NCBI RefSeq assembly: GCF_900115555.1
Contig: NZ_FOWX01000005.1
Location: forward strand, 155,918 to 219,917
Reading direction: 5' to 3'
DNA from: Pseudomonas borbori
Lineage (GTDB): Bacteria > Pseudomonadota > Gammaproteobacteria > Pseudomonadales > Pseudomonadaceae
Length of the DNA stretch: 64,000 nt
A model generated the notes under the pieces. The model did not search any database. It had not been told where the DNA came from and saw only the letters and a list, made by a program, of their open reading frames with translations. Within the stretch, counting starts at the first letter, position 1; every line of letters starts with the position of its first letter. This document shows, piece after piece, positions 10,272 to 19,285 of this stretch. The position numbers were made by a program, and so were the translations under genes.

Positions 10272-12809
10272 TTATTGTCCCGGCGTCAGGATCAGTCGTC
10301 TGTTGCCATAGACCTTGTCGAGGTTCTGCGGCTGGAACGGGAAACTCATGTACTGGCCCTTGCGCCAGGCCTCGATGCCGTCGGCGTAATGCGCGCTCGC
10401 CGGGTTGCCGGATTGGCCGGAGCTGTTCAGACCGAGCAGCGGCTCTGCGCGGCCGAAGTCGACGACGATGCGCATGGCCGGGATCAGCCAGGTGTCGAAA
10501 TCCTGTCCCCAGTGGTAGGCCGAGACATTGAGGGTGCTGTGATCGCCTCCGGCCGGGTGGGGGCCACGGTCGAGATAACCCTTCAGCGAGTTGATCGCGG
10601 CGCGCTGGCTGGTGCTCATGTAGGGCGCCAGTTTGCTGGTCTCGCTGACCCAGTCGTAGCTGTGCAGCTTGCCCCATTGCCAGGCGCTGCGCTCACTGCC
10701 GAGTTTGCTTTCGGCGAAGGTCACGGCGGCGGCCAGGCTGCGGGCGAGAATGGCCGGTTTGTCTTCTTGCTGGGCACTACCGATATCGTTCCAGAACGGG
10801 CTGTCGTCGCGGCCCAGCAGGTGGTCGGCCTGGGCCGAATAGGATTTGTCGGCGGTTTCCACCAGGGCCAGCCAGGCCGGGCTGGTTTCGGGGCCCAGTT
10901 CGTCGAGGAAGATCTGGCGCGCACTTTCATGCAGGAAGGCGCCGTAGAGTGCGGCATCCGCTGAGGTGGCGGCGAGCTTGCCGTCGAAGGCCATCAGCCG
11001 GTTGTAGGCTTCGCGCGCCTTTGCACGCTCCGGCGCGGGCAGAGCGTCGATGGCTTGTTGCAGTGGCTCGGCCATGCCGGGCGCTGCGAACATGCTTTGC
11101 AGCTTGGCGACGAAGGGCGTGGTCTGGTCGTACTGCATGGCGATCATGCTGCGGGTGTCGTGCTTGCCGCTGCCAGCCAGCTGCGCCAGGCGCTCGTAGC
11201 GCTCCGGGTAGTACCAGGAGTTGGACAGCTGCATGCCGTAGCCGCGCGGTACGCTGCGCTGGTTGGCGGTGCCCAGCCAGCCTTGCTGCGGATCCTGGTC
11301 ATAGGGGTGGAGCATCGGGTCGGCGAAGCCATCCCAGTCATAACGGCCGTCCCAGCCTGGCGAAGGCATGAGGCCAAGGCCTTCGCGGCGATTGGGAAAG
11401 CGCCCGGTGACTTGCCAGCCGATGTGCTGGGTGTCGGCGAAAACGATATTCAGGGGTATGGCACGCACTTCGCGGGTGGCCTCGAAGGCTTGCTCAACCG
11501 ATTGTGCGCGGGACAGGTCGAACAGCGCATCCAGGGTCTGGTCGGCCTCGAATTGCGTGGTTTGCAGGGCCAGGCCGTAGCCGCTGGCCAGTTGCAGGGG
11601 TTGCAAGGGGTGTTTGCGTTCGCCCAGCACCGAGTTGAGCAGCGGGCCGTGACGGGTCTCGTAGAGGGTTTCGCGGATCGGCCGCTGGCCCTTGATGAAG
11701 AAGGTTTCCTGGCGCTCGCGGGCGGCCAGCCATTGGCCGTCGGCCTGGTAATAGAGGCGGTTGCCCCGACGCTGGATTTTCTCCAGGAACAGATCTTGGT
11801 TGTCGCCCATGACCATGGTCATGCCCCAGCCGAGCTTGCCGTTGAACCCGGCGACGATGGCGGGCACGCCGGCTATCGACACGCCGGCGGCCTGGAATTT
11901 CGGCGAACGAATCTGTACGAAGTTCCAGGCCGAGGGCATCGCCAGCGGCAGGTGGGTATCGTTGGCCAGCAGGCTCTTGCCGCTACGGCTGTGCTGCGGG
12001 GCGATCGCCCAGTTGTTGGACGCGGCGACGCCGAGCATGTGAGCGGCGGCGAACTGGCTGGCCGCCTGGTTGACGGCGGCCAGGCCGGGGAGTTGTCCGC
12101 TGAGGGGCAGGCCTTTGAGTTTTGCGGCCTCATCGAACGGCAGCGGTTCGTCCGGGTAGGTGGGCAGCAACCACGCGAGTTGTTCGCTGCCGGCTTTCTG
12201 CGCCAGCACCAGGGCGGCGATTTCTTCCTGCAGGTTGACTGACAGGCCGAAGTTTAGCAGGCAGAACACCAGCACCGAGTCTGCGGCTTTCCAGTAGGGC
12301 GGGCGATAACCGGACTGGGCCAGGTCCATCGGCAGCTTGTCGCGATAGCGGAACAGGTAGGCGTTGACGCCGCGGGCATACACCTCGAAGAACTTCTTCA
12401 GCCGTGGCGAGGCGCTGGCATGGAGCACTTCGGCGCTTTTCTTCAGGTTGACCGCGCGCATCAGGCGATCGATTTCCAGCACACCGGGACCTGCCATCTC
12501 CGCCAGGCGACCTTCGGCCATCAGGCGCAGGCCGACCATCTGGCTGAGGCGATCACTGGCATGCACATAGCCGAGGGCGAACAGGGCGTCGTGGAAGGTG
12601 TTGGTTTCGATCAGCGGCATGCCCAAGGCATTGCGCCGAATCACAACGCTTTGCGCAAGACCCTGAACGCGCACGCTGCCCTGATCCGGGTGCAGGCTAT
12701 CGCGGTAGCGGCTGTCGAGAAACGACTGGCAGCCACTCAACGCCAGGCCGGCAGTGAGGGTGGCGGCGAGGCCCAGCAGGGCCAGGGGGCGGAATGCGCG
12801 CGATAGCAT
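10272..12809 (-). CDS. quiP: Acyl-homoserine lactone acylase QuiP (Ntn-hydrolase, penicillin-amidase family)
   Basis: 845-residue exported enzyme that cleaves the amide bond of long-chain acyl-homoserine lactones. The N-terminus is a lipoprotein-like signal ending LALSGC. The autocatalytic nucleophile is Ser264 in the motif ASNNW, at the junction of the alpha and beta chains. Sequence and length are very close to P. aeruginosa QuiP as I remember it (for example the stretches [15 protein letters not shown] and [20 protein letters not shown]). ATG 12809 has AAGGAG upstream; an earlier frame extension lacks a signal peptide. No luxI or luxR homologue lies in this window. The exact substrate is inferred. 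Confidence 0.9.
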   Translation of the reverse strand: MLSRAFRPLALLGLAATLTAGLALSGCQSFLDSRYRDSLHPDQGSVRVQGLAQSVVIRRNALGMPLIETNTFHDALFALGYVHASDRLSQMVGLRLMAEGRLAEMAGPGVLEIDRLMRAVNLKKSAEVLHASASPRLKKFFEVYARGVNAYLFRYRDKLPMDLAQSGYRPPYWKAADSVLVFCLLNFGLSVNLQEEIAALVLAQKAGSEQLAWLLPTYPDEPLPFDEAAKLKGLPLSGQLPGLAAVNQAASQFAAAHMLGVAASNNWAIAPQHSRSGKSLLANDTHLPLAMPSAWNFVQIRSPKFQAAGVSIAGVPAIVAGFNGKLGWGMTMVMGDNQDLFLEKIQRRGNRLYYQADGQWLAARERQETFFIKGQRPIRETLYETRHGPLLNSVLGERKHPLQPLQLASGYGLALQTTQFEADQTLDALFDLSRAQSVEQAFEATREVRAIPLNIVFADTQHIGWQVTGRFPNRREGLGLMPSPGWDGRYDWDGFADPMLHPYDQDPQQGWLGTANQRSVPRGYGMQLSNSWYYPERYERLAQLAGSGKHDTRSMIAMQYDQTTPFVAKLQSMFAAPGMAEPLQQAIDALPAPERAKAREAYNRLMAFDGKLAATSADAALYGAFLHESARQIFLDELGPETSPAWLALVETADKSYSAQADHLLGRDDSPFWNDIGSAQQEDKPAILARSLAAAVTFAESKLGSERSAWQWGKLHSYDWVSETSKLAPYMSTSQRAAINSLKGYLDRGPHPAGGDHSTLNVSAYHWGQDFDTWLIPAMRIVVDFGRAEPLLGLNSSGQSGNPASAHYADGIEAWRKGQYMSFPFQPQNLDKVYGNRRLILTPGQ

Positions 12810-12883
12810 GCAGCGAGCTCCTTGCAGAACGCAGGACTGGACGGATCGGTGGATGAAAGTGCTGCTCAACCTACCCGGCAGGG

Positions 12884-13339
12884 TCAACTGCCGGTGCGCT
12901 TCAGGCCTTCGTCGAGCAGCCAGCGTGCGGCTGTGCGAGCGGCGGCCTTGTGCTGCAGTTCCAGTTCGTTGAAGTGCTTTTCGTGCTGGCGCCGCTCGGT
13001 CAATTCCAGTGCCTTCCAGCTGGCATGGGTCGGTACCTGGGCGGTGGCTTCGAACAGCAGGTGAAATACCTGGCAGCGGCTGTCCTGGCTCAGCGCGCTG
13101 TCGTAGTTGTCCAGCAGCACCTTGATCCGGATGGCACCTTCGATCAACGGTAGCTGGCCATCGAGCAGGCTGCCGGCGAGTATTTGCAGATCGCCGGCCA
13201 GGCGTTCGCGGCGCTGCTGTTCTGCCTGTTGCCGATCACGCTGTTGCGCCCAGACGCGGCGCCACAGCGACAGGGCGTACAGCGCCAGTGCCATCACCAC
13301 CAGGGTGCCGGCCAACAGGAGCAGATTAACGCTGGTCAT
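12884..13339 (-). CDS. DUF2489 domain membrane-anchored protein
   Basis: 151 residues. One N-terminal transmembrane helix (residues about 4-22) is followed by a charged coiled region and a soluble helical domain. The sequence fits the DUF2489 family; function is unknown. I chose ATG 13339 because the protein then starts directly with the membrane helix. It lies 7 bp after the SEC-C gene in the same direction and about 75 bp before quiP, so the genes may share transcripts. Confidence 0.8.
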   Translation of the reverse strand: MTSVNLLLLAGTLVVMALALYALSLWRRVWAQQRDRQQAEQQRRERLAGDLQILAGSLLDGQLPLIEGAIRIKVLLDNYDSALSQDSRCQVFHLLFEATAQVPTHASWKALELTERRQHEKHFNELELQHKAAARTAARWLLDEGLKRTGS

Positions 13340-13346
13340 GGATTTG

Positions 13347-13544
13347 TCAGGCGCCGTGGCATTTCTTGAATTTCTTCTGACTGCCACATGGGCAGGGGTC
13401 GTTGCGGCCGACGTCCTTCAGGGCGTTGCGCACCGGCTCCTGGTGAGCATGGTTGCAGTCCGGGCCGTGCACGTGTCCGTGGTCATGATGATCGTGTTCG
13501 GCGTGGTTGCAGTCGGGACCGTGTACGTGGGCGTGTTGGTTCAT
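13347..13544 (-). CDS. Small His-rich SEC-C motif protein
   Basis: 65 residues. The N-terminal half is His/Asp-rich with two copies of [10 protein letters not shown], likely metal-binding. The C-terminal half is a SEC-C zinc motif ([19 protein letters not shown]), as found at the SecA C-terminus, where it contacts SecB. Function is unknown. It sits between the LEA-type lipoprotein gene (7 bp) and the DUF2489 gene, so it is probably in one operon with them. Confidence 0.88.
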   Translation of the reverse strand: MNQHAHVHGPDCNHAEHDHHDHGHVHGPDCNHAHQEPVRNALKDVGRNDPCPCGSQKKFKKCHGA

Positions 13545-13550
13545 GTGCGT

Positions 13551-14048
13551 CTACTCGGGAATGAAATCGCCGGGGATTATCTCTCCATTACGCGACATGT
13601 GCACGCTACGGCCGAACAACAAACCGGTTTTTACCTGGCCTTCGAGGCGATAGCGAATCGGCTCCTCGGGGCGCTCCAGCAATTTGACGATCTGCCGCAG
13701 GTGCCGCCAGAGGTTGGTGCGTACAGGGACATCGAATACATGGTGGCCATGGGCCGGAACCGTGAACCAGGTGTCGGATTGGCCTTCTGCCAGCTTCACC
13801 TCGTTGAGGTGTACCCGGTAATCCAGGCCGCGCACCGGCAAGCTCATGCTGTTGGGGTTGTCGATACGGAAACGCAGGACGAACTGCTGTTCCAATAACT
13901 TGGCCCTGATGACCTCGACCTTGACCAGGCGGACATCCGGATCCTTGAACCCGCCGCTGGTCCAGGTGGAACATCCGCCGAGCCCGCAAAACAGGCCGAA
14001 AAACATCAATAGGCTGAGAATTCTTATAGTTGGCGCCTGGGAAAACAT
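13551..14048 (-). CDS. LEA type 2 family lipoprotein
   Basis: 165 residues. A lipoprotein signal ends FCGLGGC, so Cys about 22 is the lipidation site. It is followed by a single WHy/LEA14-like beta domain (FRIDNPNSMSLPVRGLDY is the family hallmark). It is predicted to be anchored in the envelope; role unknown. ATG 14048 has TTGGAG upstream. It heads the minus-strand group 14048-12884 and is divergent from the gene at 14161. Confidence 0.85.
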   Translation of the reverse strand: MFSQAPTIRILSLLMFFGLFCGLGGCSTWTSGGFKDPDVRLVKVEVIRAKLLEQQFVLRFRIDNPNSMSLPVRGLDYRVHLNEVKLAEGQSDTWFTVPAHGHHVFDVPVRTNLWRHLRQIVKLLERPEEPIRYRLEGQVKTGLLFGRSVHMSRNGEIIPGDFIPE

Positions 14049-14160
14049 TTCATACTCCAAAGGACGCGCCAGTGTAACAAGCACGTGCCGGGCTGCAACG
14101 TGTTGTGAGGGTAAAAAAACCTGCGCCATACTGGACACCGATAAAGACAGGAGTATGACC

Positions 14161-14718
14161 ATGGTTCGTTACGAGATCGCCTTTGCCGGCCAGCTTGAGC
14201 CGGGGGCGCAGCTGGAGTCGGTCAAAGCCAATCTGGCCAAGTTGTTCCAGGCCGATGCTCAGCGCATTGCCTTGCTGTTCTCCGGGCGGCGCATCGTGAT
14301 CAAGAACAACCTGGATGCGGCCGGCGCGGAAAAATACCGCAGCACCTTGCTGCGCGCCGGCGCTCTGGTCGAAGTGCGGGTCATGGCAGAGGAAATCGAG
14401 GAAATCGAACTGGCGCCAGCGCCTGCCGTTGCAACGCCCGACGCTGTGCCTGCGGTAACCACGCCGGCGCCGGCCGGCAAACGCCTGCAAGTGCTGCCGC
14501 GCGATGAGTATATGGCGGCATTTGCGGAGGTCGATGCGCCGGATTTCGGGATCGCCCCGCTAGGTGAGGACGTGCAGGACGGCAAGCCCGAACCGCAAGC
14601 GCCGCCTCTCGATCTGTCGCACTTCAGCCTGGCTCCTGTCGGTAGCGACATGGGCGAGATCAAGGCCGCCCCCGCCGCACCGCCGCCGGATATTTCCCAT
14701 CTGAAATTACAGGAGTAG
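14161..14718 (+). CDS. Hypothetical protein, Pro/Ala-rich C-terminus
   Basis: 185 residues, no signal peptide. Residues 1-75 look like a compact domain (MVRYEIAFAGQLEPG...LLFSGRRIVIKNNLD). The rest is low-complexity Pro/Ala/Val-rich with two similar short motifs, LSHFSLAPVG and ISHLKLQE. ATG 14161 was chosen over 14155 because GGAG at 14149-14152 is too near the first ATG. Family not recognised; similar N-terminal domains occur in Pseudomonas proteins of unknown function. Confidence 0.75.
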   Translation: MVRYEIAFAGQLEPGAQLESVKANLAKLFQADAQRIALLFSGRRIVIKNNLDAAGAEKYRSTLLRAGALVEVRVMAEEIEEIELAPAPAVATPDAVPAVTTPAPAGKRLQVLPRDEYMAAFAEVDAPDFGIAPLGEDVQDGKPEPQAPPLDLSHFSLAPVGSDMGEIKAAPAAPPPDISHLKLQE

Positions 14719-14784
14719 GCGAGGTCGGGTTTGCTGCGCCCGGAAAGCGTGCAGGCCGTTAAGCGGGGCGGGTGAGCGGCTTTT

Positions 14785-14811
14785 CGTAGCCCGGATGAAA
14801 TCCGGGGAAAT
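14785..14811. repeat. REP-like hairpin
   Basis: gtagcccggatgaaatccgggg forms a short stem cccggat / atccggg. A copy in opposite orientation lies at 9687-9703. Such sequences are frequent between Pseudomonas genes. Confidence 0.65.
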
Positions 14812-14876
14812 TATTGACGACAGGTGTTCTGTCGAGTTTCCCCCGCGCTGCGCAGGCGGAACTGGTGCCTGTCGCT

Positions 14877-15365
14877 TCAGACAAAACCCGCACAGCACTT
14901 CTTGAATTTCTGTCCGCTGGCGCAAGGGCAGGGGTCATTGCGGCCGGCCTGCAGCGCGACCGTGGGGTCGATAAAGTACCAATGACCCTGGTGCTGGACG
15001 AAGGCCGAGCGTTCGCGATGGGTGTGTTCGCCGGCGTCATCGTGCCAGCGGGCGGTAAAGGTCACGAACGCATGTTCCGGCTGACCGCCCAGCACTTCGC
15101 TGCTTTCGACTTCCAGGCCAAGCCAGGTGCTGTGCAGGCTCCAGGCGCTAATGGCGGCGCGATCGAGTCCTGAACGCTGTGCCGCCAGGGTGGTCGCCAG
15201 CAGGTAATCGACCCGCCCCAGTGCATAGGCGCTGTAACGTGAGCGCATCAGCGTTTCGGCACTCGGCGCCGGCAGTCCGGCATGATAGCGGCCGCAGCAC
15301 TCGCTCAGCGGATCGCCACTGCCGCAAGGACAGCTTGGCGGGGTCTCGGCGTCGGTTGTCGTCAT
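14877..15365 (-). CDS. YchJ family protein with two SEC-C motifs
   Basis: 162 residues. SEC-C motifs stand at both ends ([17 protein letters not shown] near residue 12 and [16 protein letters not shown] near the C-terminus), flanking an NTF2-like domain. This matches the UPF0225/YchJ family of unknown function. ATG 15365 lies 5 bp after the stop of the upstream gene at 15371, so the two genes are probably co-transcribed. Confidence 0.9.
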   Translation of the reverse strand: MTTTDAETPPSCPCGSGDPLSECCGRYHAGLPAPSAETLMRSRYSAYALGRVDYLLATTLAAQRSGLDRAAISAWSLHSTWLGLEVESSEVLGGQPEHAFVTFTARWHDDAGEHTHRERSAFVQHQGHWYFIDPTVALQAGRNDPCPCASGQKFKKCCAGFV

Positions 15366-15370
15366 GTGAG

Positions 15371-15868
15371 TTACCACCAGTACTTGCCAAAGTTTTCCGG
15401 GTTGGCCCAGAACTTGGCGTTGAGCCAGTCGGGTACCTGTTTGTAGTCGAGCAGGTCGTAGGTGAATAGGCTCAGGGTCTGTTCGCCGCGCTGAAAACGC
15501 TCGCTGACCTGCAAGGCCAGGGCGAAGAAATCGGTGTCCTGCCAGGCGCAGGCCTGCAGGTCGACCAGCACCGCCAGGCGGCTGGCGTTCAGGTTGCGGA
15601 TGCCGCCGAGCAGTTGCAGCCCCGTGCGTTTGGGCAGGTGTTCGAGGCAGTCGACGACCAGCGCCAGGTCGAATCGTTGTGCGGCCAACTCGGCCGGCAG
15701 GGCGCCTGCGGCGGCGTAGGCGATCTGGCAATCGGCGTGAGCGGCCCGAAAAGCGACCAGTGCCGGCAGTTCGCTGGCGCCTATCAACAGCAGGCGGCGC
15801 GGCGCGTAACGCTCCAGCAGAGCGGCCAGCGCTTGCTGTGGCGTGCGGGAAGAAATACTCTCGGTCAT
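15371..15868 (-). CDS. DUF6231-like protein (degenerate methyltransferase fold)
   Basis: 165 residues resembling a truncated SAM-dependent methyltransferase. There is a Rossmann-like start ([17 protein letters not shown]), a VVDCLEHL motif about where motif II lies, and a conserved C-terminal [16 protein letters not shown]. The usual glycine loop GxGxG is absent, so catalysis is doubtful. I recall this as a Pseudomonas family annotated DUF6231. It is followed directly by the YchJ gene. Confidence 0.75.
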   Translation of the reverse strand: MTESISSRTPQQALAALLERYAPRRLLLIGASELPALVAFRAAHADCQIAYAAAGALPAELAAQRFDLALVVDCLEHLPKRTGLQLLGGIRNLNASRLAVLVDLQACAWQDTDFFALALQVSERFQRGEQTLSLFTYDLLDYKQVPDWLNAKFWANPENFGKYWW

Positions 15869-16026
15869 CGATAATCCTCGATCGGTTCGGAAAAGACTAA
15901 CCTGTGGTCGGGTTAAGGCCCCGAATATTCTTAACGGGTATGCATATCATGTCTGGCGGATTCTAAAACGGCAGTCTTTAATCCATAAGTGTCGGTTTTG
16001 GTCCGATTCCTACTGGAGATATGCAT

Positions 16027-16653
16027 ATGAGCATCATAAGGAAAGCTGTACCCCTGATTCTGACGACCAGCTTCCTGACGGGCTGCGCCGGCTTGCAGAA
16101 AAGCGATTGGCCAACTTGTGCTGCTGTCGGCGGTGTGGGTGGCGCGGCATTGGGCGCGATCGAGAGTTCTACCTGGGCGGGTGGAGGCGCATTGGTCGGT
16201 GCCGGCATGGCGGCAGCCTATTGCTGGGTGCATGGCGCCGAAGAAGTGGTGATGGTCGAGGAGGTGATGGTTGAAGAGACGCCCATGCCCGAGCCAGTCG
16301 CAGAAGCGGTGCGGGTCGAGCTGGATGTGAAGTTCGATTTCGACAAGTCGGTAGTCAAGGAAGGCAGCTTCGCCGACATCAAGAGCGTTGCAGACTTCAT
16401 GGCGCAATACCCGCAAACTACCACCGTGGTCGAAGGGCATACCGACTCCATCGGTACCGATGCCTACAACCAGGGCTTGTCTGAGCGTCGCGCCAACGCC
16501 GTGCGCGAAGTGCTGGTCAACCAGTATGGTGTGGCCGGTGAGCGCGTCAACGCAGTAGGTTATGGCGAAAGCCGGCCGGTTGCCGACAACGCGACCGCGG
16601 AAGGACGGGCGATCAACCGTCGAGTCGAGGCTGAGGTCGAGGCGCAGCCTTAA
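16027..16653 (+). CDS. OmpA-family lipoprotein (first of a tandem pair)
   Basis: 208 residues. A lipoprotein signal ends FLTGC, then a glycine-zipper stretch (about residues 38-70), then an acidic linker, then a C-terminal OmpA/MotB peptidoglycan-binding domain with VKFDFDKSVV, EGHTDSIG and the family end GRAINRRVE. It probably anchors the outer membrane to peptidoglycan. ATG 16027 has GGAG 8 nt upstream. The next gene encodes a close paralogue; the strings VELDVKFDFDKSVVKEGS and YNQGLSERRANAVREVLV are identical in both. Confidence 0.92.
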   Translation: MSIIRKAVPLILTTSFLTGCAGLQKSDWPTCAAVGGVGGAALGAIESSTWAGGGALVGAGMAAAYCWVHGAEEVVMVEEVMVEETPMPEPVAEAVRVELDVKFDFDKSVVKEGSFADIKSVADFMAQYPQTTTVVEGHTDSIGTDAYNQGLSERRANAVREVLVNQYGVAGERVNAVGYGESRPVADNATAEGRAINRRVEAEVEAQP

Positions 16654-16711
16654 GCGGCATTAGGCGCTCCTTTCAGGGGCGTACTTGTACTATCCGGGAG
16701 AGACGGCTTAA

Positions 16712-16748
16712 CTCCTGTGTTACTGGCAGCACGCCAGTAACACAGGAG
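16712..16748 (+). promoter_or_regulatory. Perfect 16-bp hairpin covering the ribosome binding site of the second OmpA gene
   Basis: Arms CTCCTGTGTTACTGGC (16712-16727) and GCCAGTAACACAGGAG (16733-16748) are exact reverse complements around a 5-nt loop. The last four bases of the 3' arm, GGAG at 16745-16748, are the Shine-Dalgarno for ATG 16756. In mRNA the site would be fully paired. Confidence 0.92.
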
Positions 16749-16755
16749 ATTCGCC

Positions 16756-17487
16756 ATGAGAATCAGACTCTTCAGGGTTGCTTTCCCCCTTCTCTTGGCC
16801 AGCAGTGTTCTTTCGGGTTGCGTCACGACTTCCAGTACGGGAGATGCGGCACTCAACCAGGGGAACTGGCCCTTGTGCAGCGCGCTTGGCGGTCTGGCCG
16901 GTGGTGGCTTGGGCGCAATCGAAAGTTCGGCTTGGGCAGCAGGTGGCGCCGTGGCCGGTGCGGTCGTAGGCGGCCTTATTTGCTATGCCCAGGATGGTGA
17001 CCAAGACGGCGACGGCGTGTTCGATCGCCGCGATCGTTGTCCGGATACGCCGCCCAATACTCCAGTGCGCCACAATGGCTGCCCATTGCCGGTGTATGAG
17101 AGCCCGCCTGAAGTGATGCAACCCGATGAGCCTGCAGTGCCGGTTCGAGTCGAGTTGGACGTCAAGTTCGACTTCGACAAGTCGGTAGTCAAGGAAGGCA
17201 GCCACGCCGACATCAAAAACCTGGCCGACTTCATGAAGCAGTACCCGCAGACAAGCACCGTTGTCGAGGGACATACCGACTCCATCGGCTCCGATGCCTA
17301 TAACCAGGGCTTGTCCGAACGCCGTGCCAACGCCGTGCGCGAGGTGCTGGTCGAGCAGCATGGTATCGAAAGCAATCGGGTATCGGCTGTGGGTTACGGC
17401 GAAGCACGCCCGGTTGCCGATAACGACAGTGAGTCTGGACGCGCAATCAACAGAAGGGTCGAGGCGGCAGTCGAAGCGCTGCCCTAG
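16756..17487 (+). CDS. OmpA-family lipoprotein with a calcium-type Asp repeat (second of the pair)
   Basis: 243 residues. A lipoprotein signal ends VLSGC, a glycine zipper lies at about 45-75, and then comes an inserted DQDGDGVFDRRDRCPDTP element of the thrombospondin type 3 (calcium-binding) type. The C-terminal OmpA domain (FDFDKSVV, EGHTDSIG) is nearly identical to that of the preceding gene. The pair arose by duplication and diverged by gain or loss of the Asp-rich element. Translation may be controlled by the hairpin over its ribosome site. Confidence 0.92.
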   Translation: MRIRLFRVAFPLLLASSVLSGCVTTSSTGDAALNQGNWPLCSALGGLAGGGLGAIESSAWAAGGAVAGAVVGGLICYAQDGDQDGDGVFDRRDRCPDTPPNTPVRHNGCPLPVYESPPEVMQPDEPAVPVRVELDVKFDFDKSVVKEGSHADIKNLADFMKQYPQTSTVVEGHTDSIGSDAYNQGLSERRANAVREVLVEQHGIESNRVSAVGYGEARPVADNDSESGRAINRRVEAAVEALP

Positions 17488-17606
17488 CCAGGGTCAGCCG
17501 ATGCGGGCCGGTCGTTGACCTGCCAGGCGGGAGGCCTCTGCAGTTTTTGCTAGCCCGGCGCAAAGCGGTTAAGGTGCGGCGGAACAAAAAATTGCCAGGG
17601 GCGGAC

Positions 17607-17912
17607 ATGAGCATCTTGTTGGGGCTGGGGAAAGTACTGACCGCGTTGTTTTGGGGCGTGGTCTTGGCCAATCTGCTCGATCCGTTCGCGCAGCCTTTCG
17701 CACTGCTGCTGCATCTGGCGGGTGCTTTGCTCGTGCTGATCCATGGGCTGGAATTGTGGCTGTTCAGTGAGCGCGTGAGCGGGCGTACTCGGCCCGGGCT
17801 GGAGCGCGTGCAGATTTTACTGTTCGGCATTTTTCACTTGCAGGCCCTGTTGTCGGCGCCGGTGCAGCCGCTGAGCGCGGCACCTGCGGAGTTGGAGGTC
17901 GAGCATGCGTAG
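17607..17912 (+). CDS. DUF1145 family inner-membrane protein
   Basis: 101 residues with three hydrophobic helices (about 5-20, 25-50 and 65-80). It resembles the DUF1145 family, function unknown. ATG 17607 was chosen as the first start that leaves a normal N-terminus, with GGGGCGG upstream. Its stop overlaps the start of the Gly-rich exported protein by 8 bases, implying coupled translation. Confidence 0.8.
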   Translation: MSILLGLGKVLTALFWGVVLANLLDPFAQPFALLLHLAGALLVLIHGLELWLFSERVSGRTRPGLERVQILLFGIFHLQALLSAPVQPLSAAPAELEVEHA

Positions 17913-18667
17913 CCTGTTGCTGCTGGCCGCACTGTCCAGCCCGCTTGCGTTGGCGCAGAGCCTGATCGACGTGCAGTCGCATGCCTTGCTGCGCTTGCCT
18001 GCGGTAACCAGCGTGGTGCGGGTGGAACGCCTGCATGTTGCGGATCATGGCACCTTGCTGATCCCGTCCGGGCTGAGCGAAATGCATGTCGCAGAGCTGC
18101 GCCTGGGGCGTGATGCACGGATTGCCATTGCACCTGGCGAGCCAGCCTTTCGTCTGGACGTGGTGAACGCTGAGATCGCAGCCGGTGCGCAAATCAGCGC
18201 ACGCGGTGCCCCTGGCTCGTTTCTGCAACCGGCAGTGCCGGGCCGTACGCTCAGCATCCGTCTGCGCGGTGTGGTGGTCGAGGCGCTCCTGCTCGATGCC
18301 CGTGGCGGCATGGGGGCACCAGGTTACGTTGGCCTGGATGGGGCCGATGGCAAGCCGGGCGGCTGTGCCTGGGGGGCAGGCCAGCCGCGGCCATGACGGG
18401 CTGAACGGCAGTGATGGTCAGGCCGGCGCTCGCGGTGGCCAGGTGCGTCTGGAAGTGCCGCTGGACTTTCCACTGGAGCGCTTGCAGGTACTCCTCGATG
18501 GCGGGGCAGGCGGTGCAGCCGGTAATGGCGGTAACGCTGGCGTCGGTGGCGCGAGCAAGGGCTGCTGGCTGTACAGCACGCAGCCTGCTCGCGATGGGCT
18601 GCCCGGCCAGGCTGGCCGGGCGGGGGCTGCAGGGGCGGCAGGCAATCTGGATGTAGTGCGCTTTTAA
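17905..18667 (+). pseudogene. Exported collagen-like Gly-rich protein, frameshifted at a G-tract
   Basis: Reading starts at ATG 17905 with a signal peptide (ending LALAQS) and continues for 163 codons to a stop at 18394-18396. The expected continuation lies in the +1-shifted frame and runs to 18667, ending AAGNLDVVRF. The break is at six G residues, 18371-18376; with five Gs the two halves fuse as GCAWGQASRGHDGLNG and give about 253 residues. The second half is rich in Gly-X-X triplets. It could be a true null allele, a slippery-tract phase switch or a base-calling error. Confidence 0.85.
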
Positions 18668-18704
18668 ATCTGCGGCTACAGGGCCAGGAGCGCCAGGCTC
18701 AGCC

Positions 18705-19169
18705 TCAAAAACCTGGGCGGGCGGCGGCGATGCTGACCACTACCAGGCCGAGGATCAGGTTGATACCCACCAGGCGGCGAATACGCCCGAGCACAGCGCC
18801 GCCGCTCGGCCAGTCCGCGGCGGCCACTGCACGGCGCAGTTCGGGCAGTTGCAGTGCCTGCACGCGGATAAACAGCGCGAGCATGGCGATATACAGGCCG
18901 ATCATGATGTGCACATAGCGCGGCGCGGTCTCGAAACCGGAAAAGCGCAGGTGGAGCATGCCCACGCCGGTGACCGGCAGCACTATCACGGCGGCCCAGA
19001 CCCAGTAGAAGAAGCGCGGGAATACCTCGAGCCACAGTTTCAGGCGAGCGGGCGCCTCCAGTGCGCTGACCGCGGCGGGGCGCAGGATCATCCAGGCGAA
19101 GAACATGCCGCCGACCCAGACGAGTGCGGCGAGCAGATGCAGGGCGTAGGTCACAGCGTAAGGTGTCAT
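18705..19169 (-). CDS. CopD-like integral membrane protein
   Basis: 154 residues with four hydrophobic helices and conserved His/Trp positions near the start (YALHLLAALVWVGGMFFAWM), like CopD-domain and HemJ-like membrane proteins. Known CopD proteins take part in copper handling; whether this one does is not shown. It is convergent with the collagen-like gene and divergent from dinG. Confidence 0.82.
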   Translation of the reverse strand: MTPYAVTYALHLLAALVWVGGMFFAWMILRPAAVSALEAPARLKLWLEVFPRFFYWVWAAVIVLPVTGVGMLHLRFSGFETAPRYVHIMIGLYIAMLALFIRVQALQLPELRRAVAAADWPSGGAVLGRIRRLVGINLILGLVVVSIAAARPGF

Positions 19170-19212
19170 GTAAAACTCCAGTCCGGGTTCTGCGCGTTAG
19201 CGCTTAGCGCGC

Positions 19213-19252
19213 TATGATAGCGGCCGTTGCCAGACACTGAAAATTTATCCAG
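19213..19252 (+). promoter_or_regulatory. Candidate dinG promoter -10 and LexA box
   Basis: TATGAT at 19213-19218 fits a sigma-70 -10 element. CTGAAAATTTATCCAG at 19237-19252 fits the LexA pattern CTG-N10-CAG and lies just downstream of the expected start of transcription. dinG is a known SOS gene in E. coli. Confidence 0.6.
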
Positions 19253-19285
19253 CCTTTTCGCGCCCAGACCCTAGATTCAGATCCC

